A stretch of DNA of 26,809 bases from Sphingomonadales bacterium UBA6174 (GCA_002422945.1 DITW01000002.1:1-26809), one strand, 5' to 3'. Positions 1 through 8,247 are shown, numbered from the stretch's first letter. Numbers and translations: made by a program. The notes: generated from the letters alone by a model not told the origin.

Positions 1-257
1 ACGTGCAATAACCGGACGCTTACGAAGGCGAGACAACATCTGTCAGCCCCTCTGATAGGTCGAGAAATGGTTTAGGTGAATGCCGCTACGGACGCACAAC
101 TATTTCAGCTTATTGTCACTCGTCCCCAAAGTGAACCACAAAATTGCGATATAGCGTGCTTTATGCACGACGAATGTTCCTGTTTTGATCTTACCCGGCT
201 AAGTGAACACCACTAATCTAAATACTCTATCGCCTTGATGGCAGGCCGGAGAACATT
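1..257. other. Intergenic margin, no gene recognised
   Basis: I see no convincing reading frame, RNA gene or insertion-sequence end here. The composition is visibly more AT-rich than the catabolic island to the right. The stretch has two loosely similar GTGAAC-containing blocks near 130 and 202, too weak to call a repeat. Just before position 258 a GGAG sequence gives the following ORF a plausible ribosome binding site. Confidence 0.4.
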
Positions 258-401
258 ATGGAACAGTCTACCTATTGTTTGGTCGAATACGATGTTTCGT
301 CACTAAGACCTTACGCACGTAACGCGAGAACTCATTCCCAAAAGCAGATCAAACAGATCGCTGCCTCTATCGAGCGGTTCGGGTTGCCCAGCGTACGATG
401 A
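258..401 (+). pseudogene. Truncated ParB-like nuclease-domain ORF
   Basis: A 47-codon frame starts at an ATG with GGAG about seven bases upstream and stops at 399-401. Its middle reads SLRPYARNARTHSQKQ followed by IKQIAASIERFGLP. This is the typical opening of ParB-like N-terminal domains found in phage-associated ParB/DNA-methylase proteins (LxPYxxNxRxH, then an IAxSIxxFG helix). Those domains normally continue with a strand such as NPVLID and run to at least about 90 residues; here the frame ends directly after the helix, so the gene is broken. The stop overlaps the next start (398-401), suggesting that translation may continue into the downstream ORF. Family assignment is from motif memory only; a short intact ORF is less likely. 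Confidence 0.55.
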
Positions 402-877
402 CTGAACTGATCCAGCAGATAGAGAATGCTGATCGACAACTTCGCGCCGAATATATGGAAACCATGATAAATTATAGGGCAAACTGGGGCCAAGCAATTG
501 ACAATGCCAAGGCTAGAGGGTGGACAGATCCCCAGCCGGTTCCACATCCCGATGACATTATCATCGATCTAAACCTGGCTAACGCGCACATCTGCGGACC
601 AAAAACCGAGGAGGAAAAGGCACGCTGGGACCAGTCTCTAATGCGTCGAGATGACACACAATTAGAGGTCAGCGATTACGCAGAAAGGTACCGTCGCGCG
701 CGCGATCCGAAAAGAAAACAGAGGTATCTCGAAGGATGGCATAGCGAGCAGAAGCGCTTCGACATCATCAACGACAACCTGCTGCAACGGTATCGAACCA
801 ATCTGCGCGATCGATCCAGAAAAGAAGGGGCGTCATTACCCGGCACTCAAAAGCGAAACCATTGGCCGGGAGAGTGA
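398..877 (+). CDS. Hypothetical protein in phage-like remnant
   Basis: This is an open frame of 159 codons whose ATG overlaps the stop of the truncated ParB-like ORF. I do not recognise the family. The protein is soluble, highly charged, rich in Arg, Asp and Glu, with predicted helical N- and C-terminal parts (a heptad-like stretch around residues 1-35, and DYAERYRRARDPKRKQ near residue 93). There is no signal peptide or membrane segment. It is flanked by a ParB-like fragment and a terminase C-terminal remnant, so it probably belonged to a prophage or packaging-type module; that is inference from context. Whether it is still expressed is unclear because both neighbours are damaged. Confidence 0.5.
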   Translation: MTELIQQIENADRQLRAEYMETMINYRANWGQAIDNAKARGWTDPQPVPHPDDIIIDLNLANAHICGPKTEEEKARWDQSLMRRDDTQLEVSDYAERYRRARDPKRKQRYLEGWHSEQKRFDIINDNLLQRYRTNLRDRSRKEGASLPGTQKRNHWPGE

Positions 878-922
878 AGGCCGCAAGGTGCGGGGAGGCA
901 GCATCTAATGTTATCTGGGTGA

Positions 923-1069
923 GAATTAGGATACATCGACTCTGGTCGAAATGAAGACCAAGTGGACTCCACGGCACAGGTGCTGAACTATCTCACTACA
1001 CTCGACGGCCCCGCGCCATGGGTCGCCTATTACGCGAGGTTGGCGGCTCAGTGTCCAAGAGGAAGATGA
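923..1069 (+). pseudogene. Terminase large-subunit C-terminal remnant
   Basis: The frame from 923 to the TGA at 1067-1069 encodes a fragment with SGRNEDQVDSTAQVLNYL followed by GPAPWVAYYARLA. Large terminase subunits commonly end with a (H/N)DDQVDS motif, which holds acidic residues of the RNase H-like nuclease domain, followed by a short helical tail of this kind. The frame is closed upstream by a stop at 920-922 and has no start codon, so only about the last 48 residues survive. Together with the ParB-like fragment it marks this margin as degraded phage or packaging DNA. The match is by motif recognition, without a database search. Confidence 0.5.
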
Positions 1070-1156
1070 AGTGCACCTCTGACAAGCCCCCCTAGAGCTT
1101 AGATGGACCCATATCATGGACGCCCCATGCATCTTCAACTGATGTCCTCCACCACC
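1070..1156. other. Junction between phage-like remnant and catabolic island
   Basis: These 87 bases separate the end of the terminase remnant from the stop codon of the first catabolic gene, which is read leftward. I see no clear hairpin-plus-T-tract terminator for unit A, no tRNA end and no obvious attachment repeat. The change of gene content is abrupt, so this is where a recombination boundary would be sought. Confidence 0.35.
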
Positions 1157-1897
1157 CTATATGGTGCCGCCATCCACCTGGACAATTGCGCCATTGGTAT
1201 AGCTGGACATAGGGCTGGCAAGATATAGCGCCGTGCTGACGACTTCTTCCGGCTGCCCGATGCGCTGCACGGCGGAAGGAGCAGACTGGTCATAGTCCTC
1301 CCGCCAAGCCTTAGAGATATCGGTCCAAAATGGCCCCGCCATGATCGCATTCACGCGGACATGCGGCCCAAACTCCATCGCCTGCGCTTTGGTGATGATG
1401 TTGAGCGCCCCCTTGGCCGCCGCATAGACAGGATATGCCGGGGCTGGTCGAATGGCCCCGGTGCTGGTGATATTGATAATCGAACCGCCCGTTTCCTTCA
1501 AATGAGGAAAGGCCAGCGCCGACAACCGAAACGGGCCTTTCAGATTGACCCCTAGAATCTTGTCGAACAGTTCTTCCGTCATCTCAATCGAACTTGGGGT
1601 CGATGGTGCAATGCCGGCGTTGTTGACCAGCACATCGATCCGTCCAAAATGCGCCATCACATGATCGATCAACGGTTCAAGCTGGTCCCACTGGCCAACA
1701 TGGCACGGATGCGCGAGCGCGCGGCATCCCATATCGGCAAGCTCCGCCACCATCTCATGACAGGCCTCCGCTTTGCGGCTGCAAATAACAAGATCCGCCC
1801 CGCGCGCCGCAAAGCCGAAAGCGATCGCCCGGCCCAAGCCACGCGTCGCGCCCGTGACGATGACAATTTTGCCCGTAAAGTCGAAAATATCAGCCAT
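1157..1897 (-). CDS. SDR-family oxidoreductase (unit A)
   Basis: This is a classical short-chain dehydrogenase/reductase of 246 residues, the usual length, expected to interconvert a hydroxyl and a ketone with NAD(P)H. The cofactor motif TGATRGLG is near residue 14, NNAG near 92, a catalytic Ser in NITSTGA, and Tyr-Lys in YAAAK. The C-terminus ends in the usual DGG motif. I chose the ATG at 1897, since an upstream in-frame start would run 23 codons into the LuxR-type gene and lacks SDR-like sequence. It begins 5 bp after the LuxR-type stop, so it is the last gene of unit A and probably translationally coupled. The substrate is unknown; position in the island suggests an alcohol or keto intermediate of the degraded compound. 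Confidence 0.85.
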   Translation of the reverse strand: MADIFDFTGKIVIVTGATRGLGRAIAFGFAARGADLVICSRKAEACHEMVAELADMGCRALAHPCHVGQWDQLEPLIDHVMAHFGRIDVLVNNAGIAPSTPSSIEMTEELFDKILGVNLKGPFRLSALAFPHLKETGGSIINITSTGAIRPAPAYPVYAAAKGALNIITKAQAMEFGPHVRVNAIMAGPFWTDISKAWREDYDQSAPSAVQRIGQPEEVVSTALYLASPMSSYTNGAIVQVDGGTI

Positions 1898-1902
1898 GCG
1901 TG

Positions 1903-2718
1903 TCACCAAATCTGTATGATGGGTGAAAGATAGCCCAACTGTGCCGCCTTGAAGATCGTCTGGCATTTATTGACCGCGTCCAGCTTGGCTGCCGCCTTAT
2001 CAAGATGGAAGCGAACCGTAGCACGGCGACGGCCCAATGCATCGGCAATGCCGCCATCTGTCAGGCCCGTTGCGGCCAGACGCACGCATTCGATTTCACG
2101 TTTGGTCAGGACCGAATTGACCGGCAATCTCTGTCGTCCCCTGACGGCACGTGCAAAGCTGGATATAAAGGTCCAGCCGATCAACTTCAGCGCCTCGCCA
2201 AGCTGCGTATATTCTTGTGATAGATCCGACTTTTCCGGATCCTGCGAGACAAAGGAAATCGCGCCGATCTGGCCAAAAGGCAAATGCACAGGCACGACGA
2301 TGGCAGCCCTGACACAGGCCCGTTTTTCAAATGCCGCCAAGGATACCGTCATAATGCGCGCATTTGGCAGGCACGTGTAGATGCCTTGGGCATTGGCCCA
2401 GAAAATATCGCTCTCCAACCGGCAGGCAAGCGCAAGGGGCGAACTTAAAGCAAGGCTGGTGTTGCGCCACCATGCGAGATCATCATCGGACCAGCCAAAG
2501 ACCTCGGTTGCCAATACCCGGCCATCCGCATCGACCGGGGTATGGGAATCGCCAATATCATGGGTGAATGCGACCCGCAGGCCCCATGTCGCCATTAGCT
2601 GCCCGAGCACCTCCGCCGCCCGCCGAATATCATGGACATCGCGCACCCTGACTTGCGCGGCACTGGCGCACGACAACAGTGTTGCCTCCTCGTTCGGGAG
2701 CACCACCTTCTCATCCAC
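1903..2718 (-). CDS. LuxR-type transcriptional regulator
   Basis: This 271-residue protein ends in a GerE/LuxR helix-turn-helix (about residues 205-265: LTKREIECVRLAATG, then GIADALGRRRATVRFHL). The region before it (about 30-180) has the size and position of an autoinducer-binding-type sensor domain. I cannot see the conserved Trp/Tyr/Asp/Trp ligand-pocket pattern of AHL receptors in order, and no luxI synthase is in the window. It is therefore best described as a LuxR 'solo' that may sense a substrate or other ligand. It lies 15 bp downstream of the MFS gene and 5 bp upstream of the SDR, inside unit A. It would act as a second, probably activating, regulator beside the TetR-type protein; that role is inference. 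Confidence 0.8.
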   Translation of the reverse strand: MDEKVVLPNEEATLLSCASAAQVRVRDVHDIRRAAEVLGQLMATWGLRVAFTHDIGDSHTPVDADGRVLATEVFGWSDDDLAWWRNTSLALSSPLALACRLESDIFWANAQGIYTCLPNARIMTVSLAAFEKRACVRAAIVVPVHLPFGQIGAISFVSQDPEKSDLSQEYTQLGEALKLIGWTFISSFARAVRGRQRLPVNSVLTKREIECVRLAATGLTDGGIADALGRRRATVRFHLDKAAAKLDAVNKCQTIFKAAQLGYLSPIIQIW

Positions 2719-2733
2719 TGGCTAGCCTCCGTT

Positions 2734-4056
2734 TCAGGTCTGCATCCCTTGCCGGGCCGCACGATAGCCATTGCCAATTTTGAGAAAGGCCAGCCCGCCG
2801 AGCGAGGCTGGCACCAGGCTGCAAACCAGCGCCCAGCGCAGCGAATGGTCACCAAGATCGAGCGACTTGGCCAGCACGTCACTCAAAAAGCCGGTCGCAA
2901 ACGGCCCCAGTCCAAGACCGATAATATTGAAGACGAGCAGCAGCACCGCCCCCGTAAACGCACGCGCATTAGGTGGTACCAATGAATGCATAACCGCAAG
3001 GATCGGACCGTAATAAGCGATCATCAGGACATTCACGATCCCACCGAGGCAAAGCGACAGCCACAGGCTCGGCACCAGCAATTGCGCCAGCGCGAACACC
3101 GCCATGCCGATGATCGACAGACCAATCACCCACACCCGCCAGCGTTCATCGCGCGCACCCAATTTGTCGGCAATGCTCCCCCCGGCATACATGCCGATGG
3201 CACCACCCAATCCGCTTGCCGCCGCCATATACAACGCGACATCAGATAGGCTCATGCCATGAATACGGGTGTAAAACGGCACCATCCAGTTCATCAGCGA
3301 ATATTGGGTAAAACCATGTGCGCCCGCCGCCAGCAGGATGACGCGCATCACTTTCATCTTCCAGAGATAGCCCAGCGCCTCGCGGATCGACAGCGCCTCT
3401 TGCGAAGTGCTGATGCGGGGCGGATCAAAGCGGCCACGCGCAGGTTCTTTCAGGAGAAATATCACCAGCGGCGCAATCACCACGCCGACGCCACCCACGA
3501 TCACAAAGGCATAGCGCCAGCCAAGATGCTGCGCGAGCCAGCCGGTCACGCCATAGCCAAGCATCAGGCCCAGCGGCAACGAAAGCCCCCAGGTCGACAT
3601 GGCGGTCGCCCTGCGTTCGGGCGGATAATAATCAGCAATGATCGACTGGCTGGCGGGAATGCTCCCGGCCTCCCCCACAGCAACCCCGATCCGGCACAGG
3701 ACCAGCGTCGTATAATTCATCGCAAGGCTGCTGAACGCGGTCATCCCGCTCCAGACCGCCAGCGAGACCGCGATGATGTTGCGGCGGTTGGCGCGGTCAG
3801 CCAGCCTTGCAATCGGCAGAGAAAGTGTTGTGTAAAACAACGCGAAGGACAGGCCGGTCAACGCCCCGATCTGTGCATCCGACAAGCCGAGCTCCGTCTT
3901 GATCGGCACTTGCAGGATCGTGATGATGGTGCGGTCGATATAATTGAAGGTCGATACAATGAAGAGCAGCAACATCGACATGCGCCGCACATATGCGGGC
4001 GGCGCAGCACCCTCGCCTAAGTCCTGAAGGGTTTCGTCTCCGCTGCGCGCCATCAT
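2734..4056 (-). CDS. MFS transporter, spinster-like
   Basis: A 440-residue major facilitator protein with about twelve hydrophobic segments. After a short cytoplasmic N-terminus the first segment starts near residue 26 (MLLLFIVSTFNYIDRT). The loop 2-3 motif is present as ARLADRANRRN, and a conserved VGEAG stretch lies in segment 4. The overall pattern (NYIDRTIITIL, GVAVGEAGSIPASQSII) resembles the spinster-like subgroup often found in sphingomonad aromatic and terpenoid clusters. It probably moves an organic acid or the growth substrate across the inner membrane. Its start overlaps the stop of the flavoprotein gene by four bases (ATGA at 4053-4056), so the two are coupled in unit A. Confidence 0.88.
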   Translation of the reverse strand: MMARSGDETLQDLGEGAAPPAYVRRMSMLLLFIVSTFNYIDRTIITILQVPIKTELGLSDAQIGALTGLSFALFYTTLSLPIARLADRANRRNIIAVSLAVWSGMTAFSSLAMNYTTLVLCRIGVAVGEAGSIPASQSIIADYYPPERRATAMSTWGLSLPLGLMLGYGVTGWLAQHLGWRYAFVIVGGVGVVIAPLVIFLLKEPARGRFDPPRISTSQEALSIREALGYLWKMKVMRVILLAAGAHGFTQYSLMNWMVPFYTRIHGMSLSDVALYMAAASGLGGAIGMYAGGSIADKLGARDERWRVWVIGLSIIGMAVFALAQLLVPSLWLSLCLGGIVNVLMIAYYGPILAVMHSLVPPNARAFTGAVLLLVFNIIGLGLGPFATGFLSDVLAKSLDLGDHSLRWALVCSLVPASLGGLAFLKIGNGYRAARQGMQT

Positions 4057-5393
4057 TGCCAGCCCGCTGAACGGGCGGCCACCAAACCGAATGTCATCGC
4101 CAAGGCAAGGCCTCCGGCATAGCCAGTGCCATAGGCCCCGCCCGCATCGCTGCCCGCCGCGAACAGGCCCGGTACAGGCGTCCCATCCTCGCGCAGCACC
4201 CGCGCAGTGGCATCAATCGCAAGGCCACCAAAGGTGAAGGTGATGGCCGGATAGACAATCAGGGCATAAAAGGGCGCGCGATCGAGCGCTTCGCACACAT
4301 CTGCGCGGCCCGGCACCAGTGTTTCCCAGCCGGAGCGGGTCCGTTCATTATAATCGCGGATCGTGGCCATAGTCCGTGCGCCATCAAAGCCATGCGCGCT
4401 GGCGAAGCGTTCGACTTCATCGAGTGACGCCGCAATAACACCCTCGCCGCCATGTTCGAGCGCAACCTTCATTTTATCGAGTGGCGGTGCAGTCTCGACA
4501 ACCGAGCGGGTCGCATAATCCTGATGAACGCGCGCGTCCCAGAAACAGATCGCCCGGGCATTGGGCTGGGTGACGGTGTGATAGGTGTTGGTGTGATCAC
4601 CGGTGGTTTCATCGCAAAAACGTGCGCCCAGCTCGTTGATCAACAACGACTGGTCACTGTGATATTGGCTGAGACCAGTATAATGCCGCTCCAGTCCCCA
4701 TTCACGCGATGCACTGACGAGATGGCCGTAAAAGCCGGGATTATCGTCGCACATCCGGCCCCCAACCGCGCGCGCCAATTGAATACCCGCACCATCGCTC
4801 ACTGGGTTGGAGCGCAACAGCATGTCGCGCGCATTGGGGTGAATATAGGTTGCCCGCATATCGGGTGAGGCCTGATAGCCGCCCGTAGCGATAATCGTCG
4901 CCCGCGCGCGGATTTCAACACCACCGTCGGCATGCTGCGTGCGCGCACCGATCACGGCGCCGCTGGCATCGGTGATCAGTGCCTCGGTTGTTGTTTCCAG
5001 CGCGACCATGCCGCCTGCCTGTTCGACAAGCCGCACGCATCCGCGCAAATGATCGATGATATCGATCTGATAACCGCGACCATGCAGGACCGGCATAGCA
5101 GGTGAAATCGCGACATCCCGTTTGCGCAGCCAGCCAAGCGCCTTGGGGTAATTTTCGAGCACGATCTGGGCGAGCTGCGGATTGCCGCCACCATAGATCT
5201 GCATGCGGCCCGCGGAGGTGGCCGTCCAGACAACTCCACCAGAAAGAAATGCAGATCCACCGATATCCGACGCCTTTTCGACGACGATCACGCGAGCGCC
5301 CCGTTCAGCGGCCCAACCAGCAGCGGAAAGACCCGCCATGCCGCCACCGATAACCAGCAAGTCACAATCGAGAATGTCAGAATCGCCGCTCAA
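4053..5393 (-). CDS. FAD-dependent oxidoreductase, KstD/fumarate-reductase-like
   Basis: A 446-residue flavoprotein of the FAD_binding_2 family. The N-terminal dinucleotide-binding motif VIGGGMAGLSAAGWAAE is at about residues 14-30, with EKASDIGGSA following. An ATGGYQASP motif lies mid-protein, and the C-terminal FAD motif runs through GLFAAGSDAGGAYGTGYAGG. This family includes 3-ketosteroid dehydrogenases, fumarate/urocanate reductases and tricarballylate dehydrogenase; it adds or removes a C=C bond next to a carbonyl. No Tat signal or heme-binding motif is visible, so it is probably cytoplasmic. Without alignment I cannot say whether the KstD catalytic tyrosines are present. It follows the receptor gene after 132 bp and overlaps the transporter gene. 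A role in desaturating a ring ketone is plausible but inferred. Confidence 0.85.
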   Translation of the reverse strand: MSGDSDILDCDLLVIGGGMAGLSAAGWAAERGARVIVVEKASDIGGSAFLSGGVVWTATSAGRMQIYGGGNPQLAQIVLENYPKALGWLRKRDVAISPAMPVLHGRGYQIDIIDHLRGCVRLVEQAGGMVALETTTEALITDASGAVIGARTQHADGGVEIRARATIIATGGYQASPDMRATYIHPNARDMLLRSNPVSDGAGIQLARAVGGRMCDDNPGFYGHLVSASREWGLERHYTGLSQYHSDQSLLINELGARFCDETTGDHTNTYHTVTQPNARAICFWDARVHQDYATRSVVETAPPLDKMKVALEHGGEGVIAASLDEVERFASAHGFDGARTMATIRDYNERTRSGWETLVPGRADVCEALDRAPFYALIVYPAITFTFGGLAIDATARVLREDGTPVPGLFAAGSDAGGAYGTGYAGGLALAMTFGLVAARSAGWQ

Positions 5394-5525
5394 CGCTCTC
5401 TCCTTAAGCCCCGATTGCCGAGGTCGTCATTTGCCGTCTTCCGGCCAGAGGAGAACCACCGACCGGAAGAAGCAACCTATTCAAATATGGTGCAGGCGTC
5501 CCACCGGGTCACCTGCACTTTACGC
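5394..5525 (-). terminator. Intercistronic hairpin after the receptor gene
   Basis: Nine bases past the receptor stop, 5491-5517 can fold into a hairpin with TGCAGG/CCTGCA outer arms and a CCC/GGG inner stem around a three-base loop, with two mismatches. A second inverted repeat (CTTCCGG/CCGGAAG) lies near 5439-5469. There is no proper T-tract, so this is more likely a partial terminator or 3'-end stabiliser that lets the receptor mRNA accumulate above the downstream genes. This is inferred from the fold only. Confidence 0.4.
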
Positions 5526-7952
5526 TTAGAACTTCACTTCAGCCTGGAGAACAACGGCGCGTGGTTCACCTGCCACGGCGAAGACGTCACCCACGCCACC
5601 GGGCTTATCAACACCAAGCGTGGCATAACGACGGTTGGTGAGGTTGCGGCCAATGACCGAGAACGCCCATTTATCGTCCACTTCCGCAAAACGCGCACCG
5701 GCGTTCAGCGTGGTGAAGGACTTCTGGTTGCCCACAGGGTTGAGACCGATCGTGGCGTTATAGCTCGATGTATATCGAACATCTGCGTTCAAGGTCAGCT
5801 TCAACGCGGATGACAGGTTAAAGTCCTGCGAGGCACCAGCAGTCAGGATCCAGTCGGGCGAACGATAGACGTCCTTGCCGCTCAGATTCTGGGTCGTGCT
5901 ATTCGCCACTGTCACGCAACCTTGCGCTGTCGTCTGGCCCGCATAGCATTGCGCACCCGGGAAACTCTTGAAGTGCGCATCATTATACGAGGCCGTTGCA
6001 CGCAAGTTCGTGCCACGTACCGGGCGATAATTTGCCTCAAATTCGACGCCCTGCGCGATGGTATTCGCGGCATTCTGGGTAAGATACGTCACCTGCGATG
6101 ACGATATAGCAACGAGCGACGTTAGCGGCAGGCCCTTGTAAATATAGCGATAGCCAGTGATCGAGCCGGTCAGCTTGTTATCAAGCGCCGCCCCCTTGAT
6201 GCCGACTTCGAAACCGTTGACCTTTTCAGCGCCAAAGCTAAGCGTCTGCGCGGTCGCCGTCTTGGAAGGCACGCCCGGGTTGGAGAAGCCACCCGCAAGA
6301 TAGCCGGTCTTGTAGGCACCATAGACCATCAGGTTACGCGATGGTTTCCAGGTCAACGTCGCTTCCGGCGAGAAATTATCTTCCGACTTACTGCCGAGAA
6401 TGTGATCGTTCACCGCCCTGAAGGAACCCTGCACATTCGAGTTCACGAAGGTGTAGAATGTGTCCAGCTTCTTCTTTTGATGCGTATAGCGACCGCCACC
6501 GGCCAGTTCGATCTGATCGTTGAACGTGACCAGCAACTGACCGAACACGGAAAAGGCCGTGCTCTTGTTGCGCTGCTCATTGTCGTAGGTATGCAGCTTG
6601 CCGGTGGTCGCATCGACGCCCGGACGGCCATTCAACCCGCCGACATACAGCGTGCGGTCATTGTCTTCATAATGGCCGCCAGCAGCGAAGTTGATCATCC
6701 CATCATAATTCGAGACAGCGCGAAGTTCCTGATAGAAACTCTTGTTCTTCTCATTGGAATAGGACCAATAATAGGCCGATGCCGTGGCATCCGCATTACC
6801 CTGGCTGACATAGTCATAATCATAATAGCCAGTGACGGATGTCAGGTCGATTGCGCCCAAATTCTTGGTCAGGCTAAGAACCGGCATGATGGTCGCATTC
6901 TTGCTGAATGGTTGGCCATGGCCTTGGGAATTCACCTGCGACCATTTGGCGGTGACCGCCGGGTTCATCCACCCTTGCGACGAACGATCGTTGAGTTTGC
7001 AATCGCCGGTCGCATCTGGATAGACTGTACCGCTGAACTTGTTGCTTGGCAGCGATTGGCCTGCGGCACAGCCCATGACTTCGCTGAAGCTTTGCAGCCC
7101 CTGACCTTCATAATGGCTGACAAGCAGCTTGAAATTCGCCGTGAAATCGTCGGTCGAATATTTCAACGTCAAACGACCGGCGATCTTGTCTTCGGCCCCC
7201 AGACGGCCCGGCGCAGCCGGGGTAAAGCCATAAGGCGAACCAGCCGCCACATAAGGATCGATGACGCCATTATTCTGGTTGCGAATATAACCCTTGCTCT
7301 GGCTGCCAAATAACGCAACGCGAATGCCAAGCTTGTCCGTGATCGGGCCACCGATCGCCGCTTCCACCGACGCATTGTCGGCCTTGAATTCATACCCACC
7401 GCGCACATAACCAGCGAGTTCATCGGTCGGATCGGCGGACTTGACCGATACCACGCCACCCGGCGAGTTTTTGCCGAAGAACACCGCCTGCGGCCCCTTG
7501 AGCACATCAACGCCCGCAATGTCGAACAAGGCATCGTTCAGGATACGGCCACGGCTGATGGCAACGCCATCAAAGTCGAGCAACACCGATTGTTCAACGC
7601 CGGCATCGATCACCGACGAGCTGACGCCACGCAGCGAAATCGACGTGCCTGAACCGGTAAAACCACGGTCGAGCGAAATCTGCGGCGCCACGATCTTGAG
7701 GTTGGCTACTGCGGTAATATTATACTGCCGAATCTGTTCGGCGCTCACCACCGTCGCAGCGACCGGAACGTCCAACAAACGCTCTTCACGACGACGCGCG
7801 CTCACAATGATATCAGCCGCAGAACCTTCGGATACAGACGCGTCTTCGGCAAAGGCCGGAAGTGCCGGCGCAGCCAGCGCCAACCCTGCGGTCGTAAGCA
7901 GCAGCTTGCACAGCACTGCTCGTTTACCGATTTGAGAAACTCCCTTTAACAT
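5526..7952 (-). CDS. TonB-dependent outer-membrane receptor
   Basis: A receptor of 808 residues, normal for the family. An N-terminal signal peptide ends near LPAFAED. It is followed by a TonB-box-like DIIVSARRREE and a plug domain with VPVAATVVSAEQI, RGVSSS, GVDVLKGPQAVFFGKN and SPGGVVSV motifs. A long beta-barrel then closes with the terminal Phe of LQAEVKF that directs outer-membrane assembly. I chose the ATG at 7952 because GGGAG and AAAGG lie just upstream; an alternative ATG at 7982 has no well-spaced site. Sphingomonads use many such receptors for uptake of hydrophobic carbon sources. As first gene of unit A behind an operator-bearing promoter, it probably imports the growth substrate rather than iron; no siderophore genes are present. 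Confidence 0.93.
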   Translation of the reverse strand: MLKGVSQIGKRAVLCKLLLTTAGLALAAPALPAFAEDASVSEGSAADIIVSARRREERLLDVPVAATVVSAEQIRQYNITAVANLKIVAPQISLDRGFTGSGTSISLRGVSSSVIDAGVEQSVLLDFDGVAISRGRILNDALFDIAGVDVLKGPQAVFFGKNSPGGVVSVKSADPTDELAGYVRGGYEFKADNASVEAAIGGPITDKLGIRVALFGSQSKGYIRNQNNGVIDPYVAAGSPYGFTPAAPGRLGAEDKIAGRLTLKYSTDDFTANFKLLVSHYEGQGLQSFSEVMGCAAGQSLPSNKFSGTVYPDATGDCKLNDRSSQGWMNPAVTAKWSQVNSQGHGQPFSKNATIMPVLSLTKNLGAIDLTSVTGYYDYDYVSQGNADATASAYYWSYSNEKNKSFYQELRAVSNYDGMINFAAGGHYEDNDRTLYVGGLNGRPGVDATTGKLHTYDNEQRNKSTAFSVFGQLLVTFNDQIELAGGGRYTHQKKKLDTFYTFVNSNVQGSFRAVNDHILGSKSEDNFSPEATLTWKPSRNLMVYGAYKTGYLAGGFSNPGVPSKTATAQTLSFGAEKVNGFEVGIKGAALDNKLTGSITGYRYIYKGLPLTSLVAISSSQVTYLTQNAANTIAQGVEFEANYRPVRGTNLRATASYNDAHFKSFPGAQCYAGQTTAQGCVTVANSTTQNLSGKDVYRSPDWILTAGASQDFNLSSALKLTLNADVRYTSSYNATIGLNPVGNQKSFTTLNAGARFAEVDDKWAFSVIGRNLTNRRYATLGVDKPGGVGDVFAVAGEPRAVVLQAEVKF

Positions 7953-8050
7953 CCTTTTATCTCCCACTCGTTTTAAACTCATGACCTGACTGGGTCGATC
8001 TCCGCGAAAATGGAGTCCAGACCTATTGCCCCACCTCAGTCAGCATGATT

Positions 8051-8080
8051 TAGTTACTCGACCGACTGGTCGGGTGTCAA
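8051..8080 (-). promoter_or_regulatory. Unit A promoter (receptor operon)
   Basis: On the minus strand TTGACA (8080-8075) and TAACTA (8056-8051) are separated by 18 bp. The spacer contains a palindromic operator. The start of transcription would fall near 8044, giving a leader of roughly 90 nt before the receptor ATG at 7952. Confidence 0.65.
8061..8074. promoter_or_regulatory. TetR-type operator, copy 1
   Basis: ACCGACTGGTCGGG: perfect CCGAC/GTCGG arms around two central bases, located between the -35 and -10 boxes of the unit A promoter. Binding here would block RNA polymerase, consistent with repression. Confidence 0.7.
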
Positions 8081-8086
8081 CACCAA

Positions 8087-8100
8087 TTCGACCGGTCGGT
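8087..8100. promoter_or_regulatory. TetR-type operator-like site, copy 2
   Basis: TTCGACCGGTCGGT: one arm (GTCGGT) matches the shared palindrome exactly and the other differs at two bases. It lies just upstream of the -35 box of unit A, 26 bp centre to centre from copy 1, so it could be a secondary site for the same regulator. Confidence 0.5.
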
Positions 8101-8217
8101 CGGTATTTTTGAAATCAATTTTTATTGATGATTTACAATATATTAAACATTATATCGACACGCCAGATACTCCCGACAGCTGGTCGACGGAGGGCGTATT
8201 TTCTGGAACATCGCCAC

Positions 8218-8247
8218 CTGCGCCCCTCGTGCATACAAGAGGCGCAG
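8218..8247 (-). terminator. Hairpin after the acyl-CoA ligase gene
   Basis: A GC-rich inverted repeat (CTGCGCC...GGCGCAG, extended by CTC/GAG with a small bulge) starts 16 bp past the ligase stop codon. No T-tract follows, so intrinsic termination is uncertain, but its place at the end of unit B makes it the best terminator candidate. Confidence 0.4.

Noticed and set aside
5458..5471. ACCGACCGG sequence resembling the shared operator
   Set aside because: Only one half matches; the other half (AAGAA) has no symmetry, and it belongs to a different inverted repeat between two genes of unit A without a clear promoter.
6402..7313. 303-codon open frame opposite the TonB-dependent receptor
   Set aside because: The receptor frame is complete from signal peptide to terminal Phe; the opposite frame has no domain or ribosome binding site.
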